Assembly (NCBI GenBank): GCA_035296625.1
Contig: DATHAO010000047.1
Span: forward strand, 23,711-87,710
Reading direction: 5' to 3'
DNA length: 64,000 nucleotides
Source: DATCLS01 sp035296625
GTDB taxonomy: Bacteria; Actinomycetota; Acidimicrobiia; Acidimicrobiales; VFJN01
The notes beneath the pieces were generated by a model. The model saw only the letters and a program-made list of their open reading frames with translations. It searched no databases and was not told where the DNA came from. Below, in pieces: positions 7,625-15,194 of the stretch. Position numbers and translations under genes: made by a program. Position 1 is the first letter of the stretch. Each line of letters starts with the position of its first letter.

Positions 7625-8205
7625 ATGGATGACGCACCGATCGCCCGTCGGCGGGCCCGGGCATCGTCCGCAGCGACATCACGTCCAGCTTCGGCTCGGC
7701 GAGCGGGGTGGCGGAGGGCGTCCCGCTCACCATCGCCCTGACCGTCCTCGATGTCGGCGCCGGGTGCATGCAACTTCGCGGGGCCGCGGTCTACCTGTGG
7801 CACTGCGACCGTGACGGCGGCTACTCGCTCTACTCCGACGACGTCTCCGGCGAGAACTACCTCCGAGGCGTGCAGGAGGCCGGGCGCCGACGGCACGTTG
7901 AGCTTCGCCAGCGTGTTCCCGGCGGCGTACTCGGGCCGCTGGCCCACATCCACTTCGAGGTGTTCGCCGGCCTCGACGAGGCGACCGGCGGGGGCACGCC
8001 GCTCGTCACGTCGCAGATCGCCCTGCCCGACCACGTCTGCGAGCAGGTCTATGCCGCCGCCGGCTACGAGCCGAGCGTCCGCAACCTGGCGCAGACCTCG
8101 CTCGAGAGCGACAACGTGTTCAGCGACGGCCACGACCAGCAGCTCGCCACCGTCACCGGCGCCGTCGACACCGGCTTCACGGCGAGCCTGACCGTGGCGG
8201 TGTGA
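7625..8205 (+). pseudogene. Intradiol ring-cleavage dioxygenase-like gene, broken
   Basis: Matches the secreted intradiol dioxygenase family (non-heme Fe(III), catechol-type substrates). A strong GAGGAGGA site precedes ATG 7625, giving MDDAPIARRRA, the start of a Tat-like leader; the reading then jumps frame and lands at GPGIVRSDITSSFG (frame 1 from about 7654), so the rest of the leader and first strands are missing. The main frame encodes GAAVYLWHCDRDGGYSLYS and ENYLRGVQEA. Near 7882 one extra G shifts it; ADGTLSFASVFPAAYSGRWP is read in frame 2 and a missing base near 7943 restores HIHFEVFAG. The second iron Tyr is therefore lost from the continuous frame. Sequencing error could explain the paired shifts but not the lost N-terminus. 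Confidence 0.8.
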
Positions 8206-8273
8206 CCACGGCCCGGCGCCCGGAGCCCGCGCCGCGGGCCGTCCCGCCCGGCAGGGCCGGTAGGGTCGGCGCC

Positions 8274-8726
8274 ATGGTGACCGCAGGCGACGAGGCCCCC
8301 CAGTTCACGCTGCTCGACCAGGACGGCAACGAGGTGTCGCTGTCCGGCCTGGCGGGACGCAAGGTGCTGCTGTACTTCTACCCGAAGGCCGACACGCCCG
8401 GCTGCACGACCCAGGCATGCGGGCTGCGGGACGTGCTGGGCGACATCGGCGACACGGTCGTGCTCGGCGTCAGCCCCGACCCGCCGGCCAAGCAGAAGCG
8501 GTTCGACGTGAAGCACGGGCTCGGGTTCCCGCTGCTGTCCGACGAGGACCACGCCGTCGCCGAGGCCTACGGCGCCTGGGGTGAGCGGTCGATGTACGGC
8601 CGGAAGTTCATGGGCATCATCCGCTCGGCGTTCCTCATCGACGAGAAGGGCGTGCTGGCCGAGGCGTGGCCCAAGATCAGCCCGAAGGACACGCCCAAGA
8701 ACCTGCTCGCCGCGCTGGCCGGCTGA
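8274..8726 (+). CDS. bcp: Thioredoxin-dependent peroxiredoxin, Bcp type
   Basis: 150-residue thiol peroxidase that reduces H2O2 and organic hydroperoxides. Peroxidatic Cys is C44 in ADTPGCTTQACG; C49 is at the spacing of the resolving Cys of atypical 2-Cys Bcp (C45/C50 in E. coli). The ATG follows TAGGGT (8261-8266) by seven bases, another leaderless start. It is followed by four 8-bp units of gagcggct spanning its stop codon (about 8724-8755) that can pair into a small hairpin and may end both this gene and the convergent DinB-like gene. Confidence 0.95.
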   Translation: MVTAGDEAPQFTLLDQDGNEVSLSGLAGRKVLLYFYPKADTPGCTTQACGLRDVLGDIGDTVVLGVSPDPPAKQKRFDVKHGLGFPLLSDEDHAVAEAYGAWGERSMYGRKFMGIIRSAFLIDEKGVLAEAWPKISPKDTPKNLLAALAG

Positions 8727-8747
8727 GCGGCTGAGCGGCTGAGCGGC

Positions 8748-9245
8748 TCAGCGGAGCGCCCGCTCGATGTCGAGCAGGTGGTGCTGCGCTTCGTGGGCGC
8801 AGCGCCGGATGACGTCGGCCGCGGTCATCGGGCCCTCCTCGTCGTGCTCGGCGCTCGCGTCGAGCGGTACCGACCCCGCGGTGCCCAGCCACGTCGCCGC
8901 CGCGTCCCGCAGGGCGCGGAGGACCGCGATCGACGACAGGTCCGCGTACCGGCGCACGGCCGCCAGGTCGTCCTGGTCCCAGCTGGGCAGGCCGGACACC
9001 GGGTCGAGGGCGATCGTCCACAGGCGCTCGGTGCCGATGCGCAGGACGTCGACCAGGTGCCAGGCGTAGCTGCTCGGCGACCAGACGCCGTCGGCGGGGG
9101 ACCGCAGCGCCGCCACCCCCGCCCGGTCGAGGGCCGTGCCGACCCGGGCGGGCACGTCGGCGACGACGTCGAGGGCTTCGTCGATCGGCAGCGACCACGA
9201 CCAGCCGCACCCGGCGCAGCGGGGGATCGTGGGCTGCTCGCTCAC
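8748..9245 (-). CDS. DinB-like four-helix protein
   Basis: 165 residues. DinB/YfiT-type metalloenzyme fold, inferred from the spaced histidines: YAWHLVDVLRIGTERLW (helix 2) and RCAHEAQHHLLDIERAL (last helix), which together form a metal site in this family; many act as thiol-dependent S-transferases. The N-terminus holds an additional CAGCGW motif, which might bind metal. GTG start, no clear ribosome site. Single gene between bcp (convergent) and the sigma factor (divergent). Confidence 0.8.
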   Translation of the reverse strand: MSEQPTIPRCAGCGWSWSLPIDEALDVVADVPARVGTALDRAGVAALRSPADGVWSPSSYAWHLVDVLRIGTERLWTIALDPVSGLPSWDQDDLAAVRRYADLSSIAVLRALRDAAATWLGTAGSVPLDASAEHDEEGPMTAADVIRRCAHEAQHHLLDIERALR

Positions 9246-9355
9246 GGTCGGGTCCCGGACCTCGCGGCGTGGTTCGCCATCGAGGGCGACCCTACGGCGT
9301 CGGGGGCGGCGACGACGAGCATCTCACGGGCCGGACGCCGGGGGCGTTGTCCCCC

Positions 9356-9826
9356 GTGGTGACTCTCCCGCCCTTCCAGGCGCTGCTCGACGAGCACGCC
9401 GCGGACCTCCATCGCTACCTGGTCGCGGTGGCCGGCCCCCACGACGGGGCCGACTGCTTCCAGGAGACGGTCGTCTCGGCGCTGCGCGCCTACCCCGGGC
9501 TGCGGCGGGACGACAACCTGCGCGGCTGGTTGTTCACGATCGCCCACCGCAAGGTGATCGACCGGGCCCGCCACGCCGCCCGCCACGCCGTACCGGTGGC
9601 CGAGCCGCCGGATCGGGGCCACCTCGACGCCGACGCCACCGGCGCCGAGGACCTGTGGGCCGCCGTGCGGCGGCTGCCGCCGAAGCAGCGCTCGGCCGTG
9701 GTGCAGCGACACCTGCTCGACCGTCCCTACGCCGAGATCGCCGAGGCGCTCGGCTGCAGCGAGGCGGCCGCCCGCCAGAACGTCCGGGCCGGGCTGGTAC
9801 GCCTGCGAGAGGAGGTCTCGGCGTGA
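9356..9826 (+). CDS. ECF-type RNA polymerase sigma factor
   Basis: 156 residues. Region 2 is seen in ADLHRYLVAVAGPHDGADC and the following LRGWLFTIAHRKVIDRAR; region 4 in LPPKQRSAVVQRHL and YAEIAEALGCSEAAARQNV (helix-turn-helix). Starts at GTG 9356 or 9359, just after a GGGGGCGTTGTCCCCC hairpin. An earlier ATG (9269) is rejected because the added residues are not domain-like. No anti-sigma gene follows; instead its stop overlaps the ogt start by GTGA. This suggests that the sigma factor is tied to alkylation damage or is controlled by the N-terminal extension of the Ogt partner (inference). Confidence 0.88.
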   Translation: MVTLPPFQALLDEHAADLHRYLVAVAGPHDGADCFQETVVSALRAYPGLRRDDNLRGWLFTIAHRKVIDRARHAARHAVPVAEPPDRGHLDADATGAEDLWAAVRRLPPKQRSAVVQRHLLDRPYAEIAEALGCSEAAARQNVRAGLVRLREEVSA

Positions 9827-10542
9827 CCGACGACCGTCTGCCCCCCGTCCCCACGACCAACGACGGCGCCGCGGCCGACGACGGCACAGCGGCGACCGAC
9901 GACGGTGTAACCGCCGTCGACGGCGAGCGGGCCGTCGCCGCCGCACTGCGGCGGACCGCGGCGCCGCCCGCCCCGCCCGCCGACGTCTCGCGCCTCGTCG
10001 CGGACGCCGTGGCCCGCGCCGACGCCCTCGACCTGGTCGACGTGGCCTACGCCGTGACGGACAGCCCGATCGGCCCGCTCACCGTCGCGACGACCGAGGT
10101 AGGCCTTGTCCGCGTGGCCTTCGGCACCGAGGAGGGCGTGGTCGACGAGCTCGCCGCCGCCCTGTCGCCAAGGGTGCTGTTCCTGCCGGACCGGCTCGAC
10201 GACGTCCGGCGCCAGCTCGACGAGTACTTCGCCGGGCGCCGCCACGCCTTCGACGTGCGGCTCGACCGGCGGCTGTCCCGTGGCTACCGCCGCCGGGTGC
10301 TCGAGGCCCTCACGGCCGGGGTCGGCTACGGCGAGACGGCCACCTACAAGGACCTGGCCGTCGCAACCGGCAACCCGGGCGCCGTCCGGGCCGTCGGTAC
10401 CGCCATGGCCACGAACCCGATCCCCATCGTCGTGCCCTGCCACCGGATCCTGCGGACGGGCGGCTCGCTCGGCAACTACGGCGGCGGGCCCGAGACGAAG
10501 GCGTGGCTGCTGCGCCACGAGGGGGTCCGCCTCCTGTTCTAG
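9823..10542 (+). CDS. ogt: Methylated-DNA-protein-cysteine methyltransferase with N-terminal extension
   Basis: 239 residues; suicide enzyme that moves the methyl group from O6-methylguanine to its own Cys (C206 in IPIVVPCHRIL). The catalytic domain covers about residues 78-239 (AYAVTDSPIGPLTVATTE, GYGETATYKDLA, AVRAVGTAMATNP, LGNYGGG). The first 75 residues are an acidic low-complexity stretch followed by a helix-like ERAVAAALRRTAAPPAPPAD segment not found in ordinary Ogt. The start overlaps the sigma-factor stop by GTGA. The extension, in the slot where an anti-sigma factor would normally be encoded, could contact the sigma factor; nothing in the sequence proves it. Confidence 0.92.
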   Translation: MTDDRLPPVPTTNDGAAADDGTAATDDGVTAVDGERAVAAALRRTAAPPAPPADVSRLVADAVARADALDLVDVAYAVTDSPIGPLTVATTEVGLVRVAFGTEEGVVDELAAALSPRVLFLPDRLDDVRRQLDEYFAGRRHAFDVRLDRRLSRGYRRRVLEALTAGVGYGETATYKDLAVATGNPGAVRAVGTAMATNPIPIVVPCHRILRTGGSLGNYGGGPETKAWLLRHEGVRLLF

Positions 10543-10566
10543 CCAGGCGTTAGGCTCGGGCGTCCT

Positions 10567-10650
10567 GCCCGGATGGCGGAACTGGCAGACGCCGGTCACT
10601 CAAAATGACCTGTCCGAAAGGGCGTGCGGGTTCGAATCCCGCTCCGGGCA
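10567..10650 (+). tRNA. tRNA-Leu (anticodon CAA)
   Basis: 84 nt. Acceptor GCCCGGA pairs with TCCGGGC; D stem GCG/CGC; anticodon stem GGTCA/TGACC around loop CTCAAAA, so anticodon CAA reading UUG; long variable arm GTCC-GAAA-GGGC; T arm GCGGG-TTCGAAT-CCCGC; discriminator A. CCA is not encoded. A TAGGCT box at 10551-10556 is a likely -10. Confidence 0.95.
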
Positions 10651-10672
10651 CGACGGGCCACGACGGTCGCCG

Positions 10673-12508
10673 TCACCGCTGCAGGGCGTCGGCGACGCGG
10701 CCGAGCAGGGGGTGGTCGAGCGCCTTCTCCAGGCTCACCGGCAGCCCGAACGACCAGTTCGGGCGCTCGCTCGTGGTGCCAGGCAGGTTCGGCCGCTCCG
10801 GCACTGCGAGGCCGTCCTCGATCGTGGCGGCCACGAGGGAGCAGGGACCTGCGGCCAGGCGGGCGTGCACGTCGACGATCACGTCCTCCAGCGGGGCGTC
10901 GGCCGGCCGGCCGCTCACGTCGCGCAGGCGACGGCGCAGGTCGTCCATGGCCGAGGGGTCGGGCTCGACGCCGGCGGCCCGCTGGTCCTCGTCGTCCGCA
11001 CCGGTCCAGGCGCCCGCGATCGTCGGCAGGTCGTGGGTGGTGACCCCGGCGAGGGCCTGCGCCGGGTACTGCTCGGGCGGCTCGTCCTCGAACCAGACGA
11101 GCTTGTACGCCAGCACGTTGGCGTCCGCGAGCACGGTGCGGACGGTTGGCTCGACGGTGCCCAGGTCCTCCCCGACGACGACGGCCCCGGCGCGCACGCT
11201 CTCGACCGCCAGCACGGCGAGCAGTTCGTCGCCCCGGTAGCGCACGTAGGCGCCGTCGGTCGCGCCGATGCCCGGCGGCAGCCAGTAGAGGCGGAACAGG
11301 CCCATCACGTGGTCGATGCGCACGCCGCCGCCGCCCCCGCCGAGCGCGGCGCGCCACAGCCGGGCGAGGGGCTCGTAGGCCGCCTCGCGCAGCTTCCACG
11401 GCACGAACGGTGGCAGGCCCCAATCCTGTCCGGCGCGGTTGAACACGTCGGGCGGGGCGCCCACCCGGGTCCCCAGGGCGAGCAGGTCCTGCAGCATCCA
11501 GGCGTCGGCCCCATCGGGGTCGACGCCGATCGCCAGGTCGGTGAGCAGCGGCAGGGCCTCGCCCGCCCGGCGGAGCTGCTGGTCGAGCAGGTACTGCAGC
11601 CACGCCCAGAAGCTGACGCGCTCGGCCCGCCGGGCGGCGAACGTGGCCACCTCACGGCTGCCGGGATGGCGGTGCTCCTCCGGCCAGCCCGACCATCCGC
11701 CGCCGTGGTGCTCGGCAAGCGCGCAGAACGTGGCGTAGTCGTCGATGTCCCGGCCCCCCTCCACGCGCCAGCGGGCGAAGCCCGGGTCGCGGCCGCGCCG
11801 CTCCCACAGGCGCTCGAGGGCCCGGCGCTTGAGCGCCCAGGCGCGGTCGCGGTCGATGACCCGGTCGTCGTTGAGCCGGTGGGCCTGCTCGGCCAGCTCG
11901 GCCACGATCGGGTCGTCGCTGGCCCCGGGGACCTGATCGATGCGGATGTAGAGGGGGTTCCGCCAGCGCCGGCTCGACGGGTAGTACGGGCTGGGCTCGA
12001 CCGGATCGAGCGGCAGCGGGGCGTGCAGCGGGTTGACGGCCACCATCCCGGCGCCCCGGCTCCCGGCCCAGGCGCCGATGCGTGCCAGGTCGGCCGCGTC
12101 GCCGACGCCCCAGCTGCCCGCCGAGCGGCACGCCGGGAGCTGCACGGTGAGCATCCAGGCCCGCAGGTGCGGGGGCAGGTGGCAGGCGCCGGGCGACACG
12201 ATCAGGCGGGTCGTCGGACCACCGTCGGTCGGGTGCAGGTCGTGGTAGCCGAGCGGCAGGTCGGGGGGCAGCGTCGTGACGGGCGCCAGTTCGGTGCCGT
12301 CCTCGAGGGTGAGGCCGCACGGGCCGAGCAGTGCCGGGGCGGTGCCGGCGGCCACGATCCAGAGCGGGCGGCCGGTGGGCGGTGCCTCCGGCCCCGGGTC
12401 GGCGCCCATGGCCCGGCGCAGCGCCTCGGCCGTCTCCGGCGGGGTCGGGTGCCACTGCCCGTGGACATCGTCGTATCCGTCGTCGATGCCCCACGGATCC
12501 GTCGCCAT
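10673..12508 (-). CDS. malQ: 4-alpha-glucanotransferase (amylomaltase)
   Basis: 611-residue GH77 enzyme that disproportionates malto-oligosaccharides and releases glucose. Catalytic blocks: GGVRIDHVMGLFRLYWLP (nucleophile Asp), VVVGEDLGTVEP (acid/base Glu) and GVTTHDLPTIAG (third Asp). GSWGVGDAADLARIGAWAG in the first third is the usual barrel entry. Two ATGs stand in tandem (12511 and 12508); the inner one is chosen because a TACGTT box (12521-12516) lies seven bases from it. The gene ends 22 bp from the tRNA, convergent. It could supply glucose and maltodextrins to the glycolytic genes further along. Confidence 0.95.
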   Translation of the reverse strand: MATDPWGIDDGYDDVHGQWHPTPPETAEALRRAMGADPGPEAPPTGRPLWIVAAGTAPALLGPCGLTLEDGTELAPVTTLPPDLPLGYHDLHPTDGGPTTRLIVSPGACHLPPHLRAWMLTVQLPACRSAGSWGVGDAADLARIGAWAGSRGAGMVAVNPLHAPLPLDPVEPSPYYPSSRRWRNPLYIRIDQVPGASDDPIVAELAEQAHRLNDDRVIDRDRAWALKRRALERLWERRGRDPGFARWRVEGGRDIDDYATFCALAEHHGGGWSGWPEEHRHPGSREVATFAARRAERVSFWAWLQYLLDQQLRRAGEALPLLTDLAIGVDPDGADAWMLQDLLALGTRVGAPPDVFNRAGQDWGLPPFVPWKLREAAYEPLARLWRAALGGGGGGVRIDHVMGLFRLYWLPPGIGATDGAYVRYRGDELLAVLAVESVRAGAVVVGEDLGTVEPTVRTVLADANVLAYKLVWFEDEPPEQYPAQALAGVTTHDLPTIAGAWTGADDEDQRAAGVEPDPSAMDDLRRRLRDVSGRPADAPLEDVIVDVHARLAAGPCSLVAATIEDGLAVPERPNLPGTTSERPNWSFGLPVSLEKALDHPLLGRVADALQR

Positions 12509-12621
12509 CATCGGGAACGTACCCGCCGGACGCCCGTCCCGATCCCGGCCGCCACGGCGCCGGTGGGCGAGTGCGCGCGCGTCGACTTCCGCCCACGTCG
12601 CCGCTGGCGTGTACTGGTGTC

Positions 12622-13242
12622 ATGCTCATGACCACCAGCGAGGAGCCCGGCGACAAACCGGTCGACGAGCCCCGCACGACGATCCTCCTGTGGCGCAGCG
12701 CCACGCTGGCGACGGCCGAGCGGTTCACCGACGGCGTCATTCCGGGCGGGCGCCAGCTGTCGGGCCTCGTGCTGGCCGCGGTCGACGGCGAGCCCGCCAC
12801 GATCACCTACCGCGTCGTCGTCGACGACGCCTGGCGGACCCGCACGGCCGACGTCGAGGTCGAGCGCCCCGGCGTACTGCCGTTGCGCATCGCCACCCGC
12901 CTCGACAGCGCCGGGCGCTGGACCCGCAACGGCGAGGGCGTCGACGAGCTCGACGGGTGCGTCGACATCGAACTGGGCTTCACGCCGGCCACGGCAACGC
13001 TGCCGATCCGCCGGCTGGGCCTGGCGGTGGGGGAGTCGCACCTCGTGTCCGCCGCCCGCCTGAGCTTCCCCGGCTTCGAGCTGGCGCCCCGCGACGTGAC
13101 CTACACCCGCTTGGCGGACGACCGCTGGTCGTGCGCGTGCGCGTCGGGCGACGACGACGTCGAGCTGGTCGTCGACGCCTGGGGCCATGTCCTGCGCCAC
13201 GGCGACGACCGCTGGGTGGCCGAGGCCCGGTCCAGCCGCTGA
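12622..13242 (+). CDS. Putative glycolipid-binding protein (PF06475-type)
   Basis: 206 residues. Beta-rich protein of the family once named glycolipid-binding; the true ligand is uncertain. Typical patterns are TILLWRSATLATAERF at the start, ITYRVVVDDAWRTR, DGCVDIELGFTPATATLPIR and FELAPRDVTYTRLADDRW. ATG at 12622 or 12628. The final 142 bp overlap the 3' end of the convergent EamA gene; the overlap begins within its own conserved C-terminal strands, so here the domain is real and the partner's tail is the extra part. Confidence 0.85.
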   Translation: MLMTTSEEPGDKPVDEPRTTILLWRSATLATAERFTDGVIPGGRQLSGLVLAAVDGEPATITYRVVVDDAWRTRTADVEVERPGVLPLRIATRLDSAGRWTRNGEGVDELDGCVDIELGFTPATATLPIRRLGLAVGESHLVSAARLSFPGFELAPRDVTYTRLADDRWSCACASGDDDVELVVDAWGHVLRHGDDRWVAEARSSR

Positions 13243-14174
13243 TCTCCGGGCGACTGCCCGTCCGGCGACTCCCCGTCGGGCCGCCCGGTGTCGGGGGCCT
13301 TCGCGTCGGGCCGCCCGGTGTCGGCCCGTCGACGGTTCACCGCGGCGATGCCCGCGATCGTCAACCCGCCGCCGACCACGAGGCGCCACTGGAACGGCTC
13401 GTCGAGCACGACGATGCCCACCACGACCGCCACGACGGGGATGAGGTAGGTCACGAGCGAGGCGGTGGTGGCGCCCAGCTCGGCGATGATCCGGTAGTTC
13501 AGGACGTACGCGATGCCCGTGCCGAACACGCCGAGCATCACGACCGAGGCGACGCGCGTCGGCGTGAGCTCGATGCCCTCGGCGATCGACGTGCCGAGGG
13601 CCACCGGCCAGAACAGCGCGGCGCCCATGGCCAGCTGGCCGCTCGCGGCCACGAGCGGCGGGATGCCCACCAGGTGGCGGCGCATGTAGACGAACGCCAT
13701 GCCGTAGCCGGCGCCGGCAAGGGCGGCGGCCAGCGTGGCGAGCAGCGACGACCCGGCCAGGTCGTCGGCGCCCAGCCCGGCGGCGACGGCCACGCCCGCC
13801 ACGCCGACCCCCAGGCCGGCGAACTGGATGGGCCGCAGTCGCTCGGACAGGGCGACGGCTGCGAACAGGGCCGTGAACAGCGGGGTCGAGGCGTTGAGGA
13901 CGGCGGTGAGGGCCGAGGTGATGTGCTCCTCGGCATAGGCGAGCATCGCGAAGGGGAGGATGTTGCCGACGAGGGCGGTGACCGCGAAGTGGCGCAGCGA
14001 ACGCCGGTCGGTCGGCACGCGGCCGCCCTGGCTGCGCAGCACGGCGTAGAGCACGAGCGCGCCGAGCCCGATGCGGCTCCAGGCGAGGGCGAACGGCGTC
14101 AGGCCTGCGCCCGCCACCTTGATGAAGAGGAACGACCAGCCCCAGATGAAGGCCAGCAGGACGAGGCGACGCAT
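13101..14174 (-). CDS. EamA/DMT-superfamily transporter with long tail
   Basis: 357 residues; two EamA repeats with about ten transmembrane helices in residues 1-282 (LLAFIWGWSFLFIKVAGAG opening helix; VLDEPFQWRLVVGGGL before the last). Probably exports a small metabolite such as an amino acid or nucleoside; substrate unknown. After the last helix comes a 75-residue hydrophilic tail with a repeated DTGRPDAKAP / DTGRPDGESP unit and then Ser/Thr/Arg-rich sequence. That tail is encoded opposite the glycolipid-binding gene (142-bp overlap), so it probably arose by loss of the original stop codon. Confidence 0.88.
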   Translation of the reverse strand: MRRLVLLAFIWGWSFLFIKVAGAGLTPFALAWSRIGLGALVLYAVLRSQGGRVPTDRRSLRHFAVTALVGNILPFAMLAYAEEHITSALTAVLNASTPLFTALFAAVALSERLRPIQFAGLGVGVAGVAVAAGLGADDLAGSSLLATLAAALAGAGYGMAFVYMRRHLVGIPPLVAASGQLAMGAALFWPVALGTSIAEGIELTPTRVASVVMLGVFGTGIAYVLNYRIIAELGATTASLVTYLIPVVAVVVGIVVLDEPFQWRLVVGGGLTIAGIAAVNRRRADTGRPDAKAPDTGRPDGESPDGQSPGDQRLDRASATQRSSPWRRTWPQASTTSSTSSSPDAHAHDQRSSAKRV

Positions 14175-14280
14175 GCGGGGCAGTCAATCAGCGCCGGGGG
14201 CCCGAACCCCCACGAGATCCCCGCGAAGACCCCGCGACATCCCCGGCGGTGGACCCGGGCGCACCTAGACTTAGGTTTCC

Positions 14281-14574
14281 ATGTCCAAGTCCTCGGTCGA
14301 ACGGCGCTTGCGCCAGGTGTCCGGGCGGCTGCGGCAATTGCGCGATGAGCTCGAGGTGAGTGCCGAACAGCTCGCGCACCTGGCCGACGCCGCGGATGAC
14401 GCCCGTCTGCGCGCCCTGGTCTCCGAGACACCGGTGTCCGAGCGCGACCACCACGACGCCGAGCGCCACGCCGACGCCATGCGCCGGCACCGCGCTGTGG
14501 TCGCCGACGAGATCGCCAAGCTCGAAGCCGAACAGGACGAACTGCTCGACCGCCTTCTGGCAGAGTCGCGTTGA
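14281..14574 (+). CDS. Short coiled-coil protein upstream of pdtaR
   Basis: 97 residues, almost entirely helical with heptad spacing (RRLRQVSGRLRQLRDELEV, later ADEIAKLEAEQDELLDRLL). No catalytic motif and no membrane segment. It is cytosolic and lies 25 bp before pdtaR in the same direction, so it is probably co-transcribed; it could tether or tune the response regulator, but this is inference. The 106 bp upstream hold a TAGACT (14266-14271), nine bases from the ATG. Confidence 0.8.
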   Translation: MSKSSVERRLRQVSGRLRQLRDELEVSAEQLAHLADAADDARLRALVSETPVSERDHHDAERHADAMRRHRAVVADEIAKLEAEQDELLDRLLAESR

Positions 14575-14599
14575 TCAAGGAAGATCGAAAGGAACGCTC

Positions 14600-15181
14600 T
14601 TGGCCACCCGCGTCGTGATCGCCGAGGACGAGGCCATCATCCGCCTCGACCTCAAGGAGACCTTGGAAGAAGAGGGGTACGAGGTCGTCGGCGAGACGGG
14701 CCGAGGCGACGAGGCCGTGAAGCTCGTGCGCGAGCACGAGCCCGACATCGCCATCCTCGACATCAAGATGCCGGGCATGGACGGGCTGCAGGCCGCCCGC
14801 GAGATCGCGGGCGAGCGGCGTGCCGCCGTGCTCATCCTGACGGCGTTCAGCCAGCGCGACCTCATCGAGCAGGCCCGTGACGCCGGGGCGCTCGCGTACC
14901 TGGTCAAGCCGTTCGAGCGCAGCGAGCTCATCCCCGCGGTCGAGGTGGCGCTGGGCCGCTTCAAGGAGATGAAGGCGCTCGCCGCCCAGACGGCCAGCCT
15001 CGAGGAGCAGCTCGAGACCCGCAAGGTGGTCGACCGCGCCAAGGGCATCCTCATGGACCAGCACGGCATGGCCGAGGGCGAGGCGTTCTCGTTCATCCAG
15101 AAGCGCGCCATGGGCGAGCGCATCACCATGCGGGTCGTGGCGGAGCGCGTCATCGCCGGCGACATCCGGCCGGGCAGCTAG
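14600..15181 (+). CDS. pdtaR: ANTAR-domain response regulator (PdtaR type)
   Basis: 193 residues. Receiver domain 1-118 with phospho-acceptor D54 (AILDIKMPGMDG), acidic pair E9-D10 and K103 (YLVKPF); then a linker helix and an ANTAR RNA-binding domain about 130-186 (ETRKVVDRAKGILMDQHGM). Phosphorylated ANTAR proteins bind paired hairpins in mRNA leaders and prevent termination. Sequence order and motifs follow Rv1626 of M. tuberculosis. TTG start with GAAAGGA at 14587-14593. The cognate PdtaS kinase is not in the window. polA starts 13 bp later. Confidence 0.95.
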   Translation: MATRVVIAEDEAIIRLDLKETLEEEGYEVVGETGRGDEAVKLVREHEPDIAILDIKMPGMDGLQAAREIAGERRAAVLILTAFSQRDLIEQARDAGALAYLVKPFERSELIPAVEVALGRFKEMKALAAQTASLEEQLETRKVVDRAKGILMDQHGMAEGEAFSFIQKRAMGERITMRVVAERVIAGDIRPGS

Positions 15182-15194
15182 GCACCCGGGTCCC

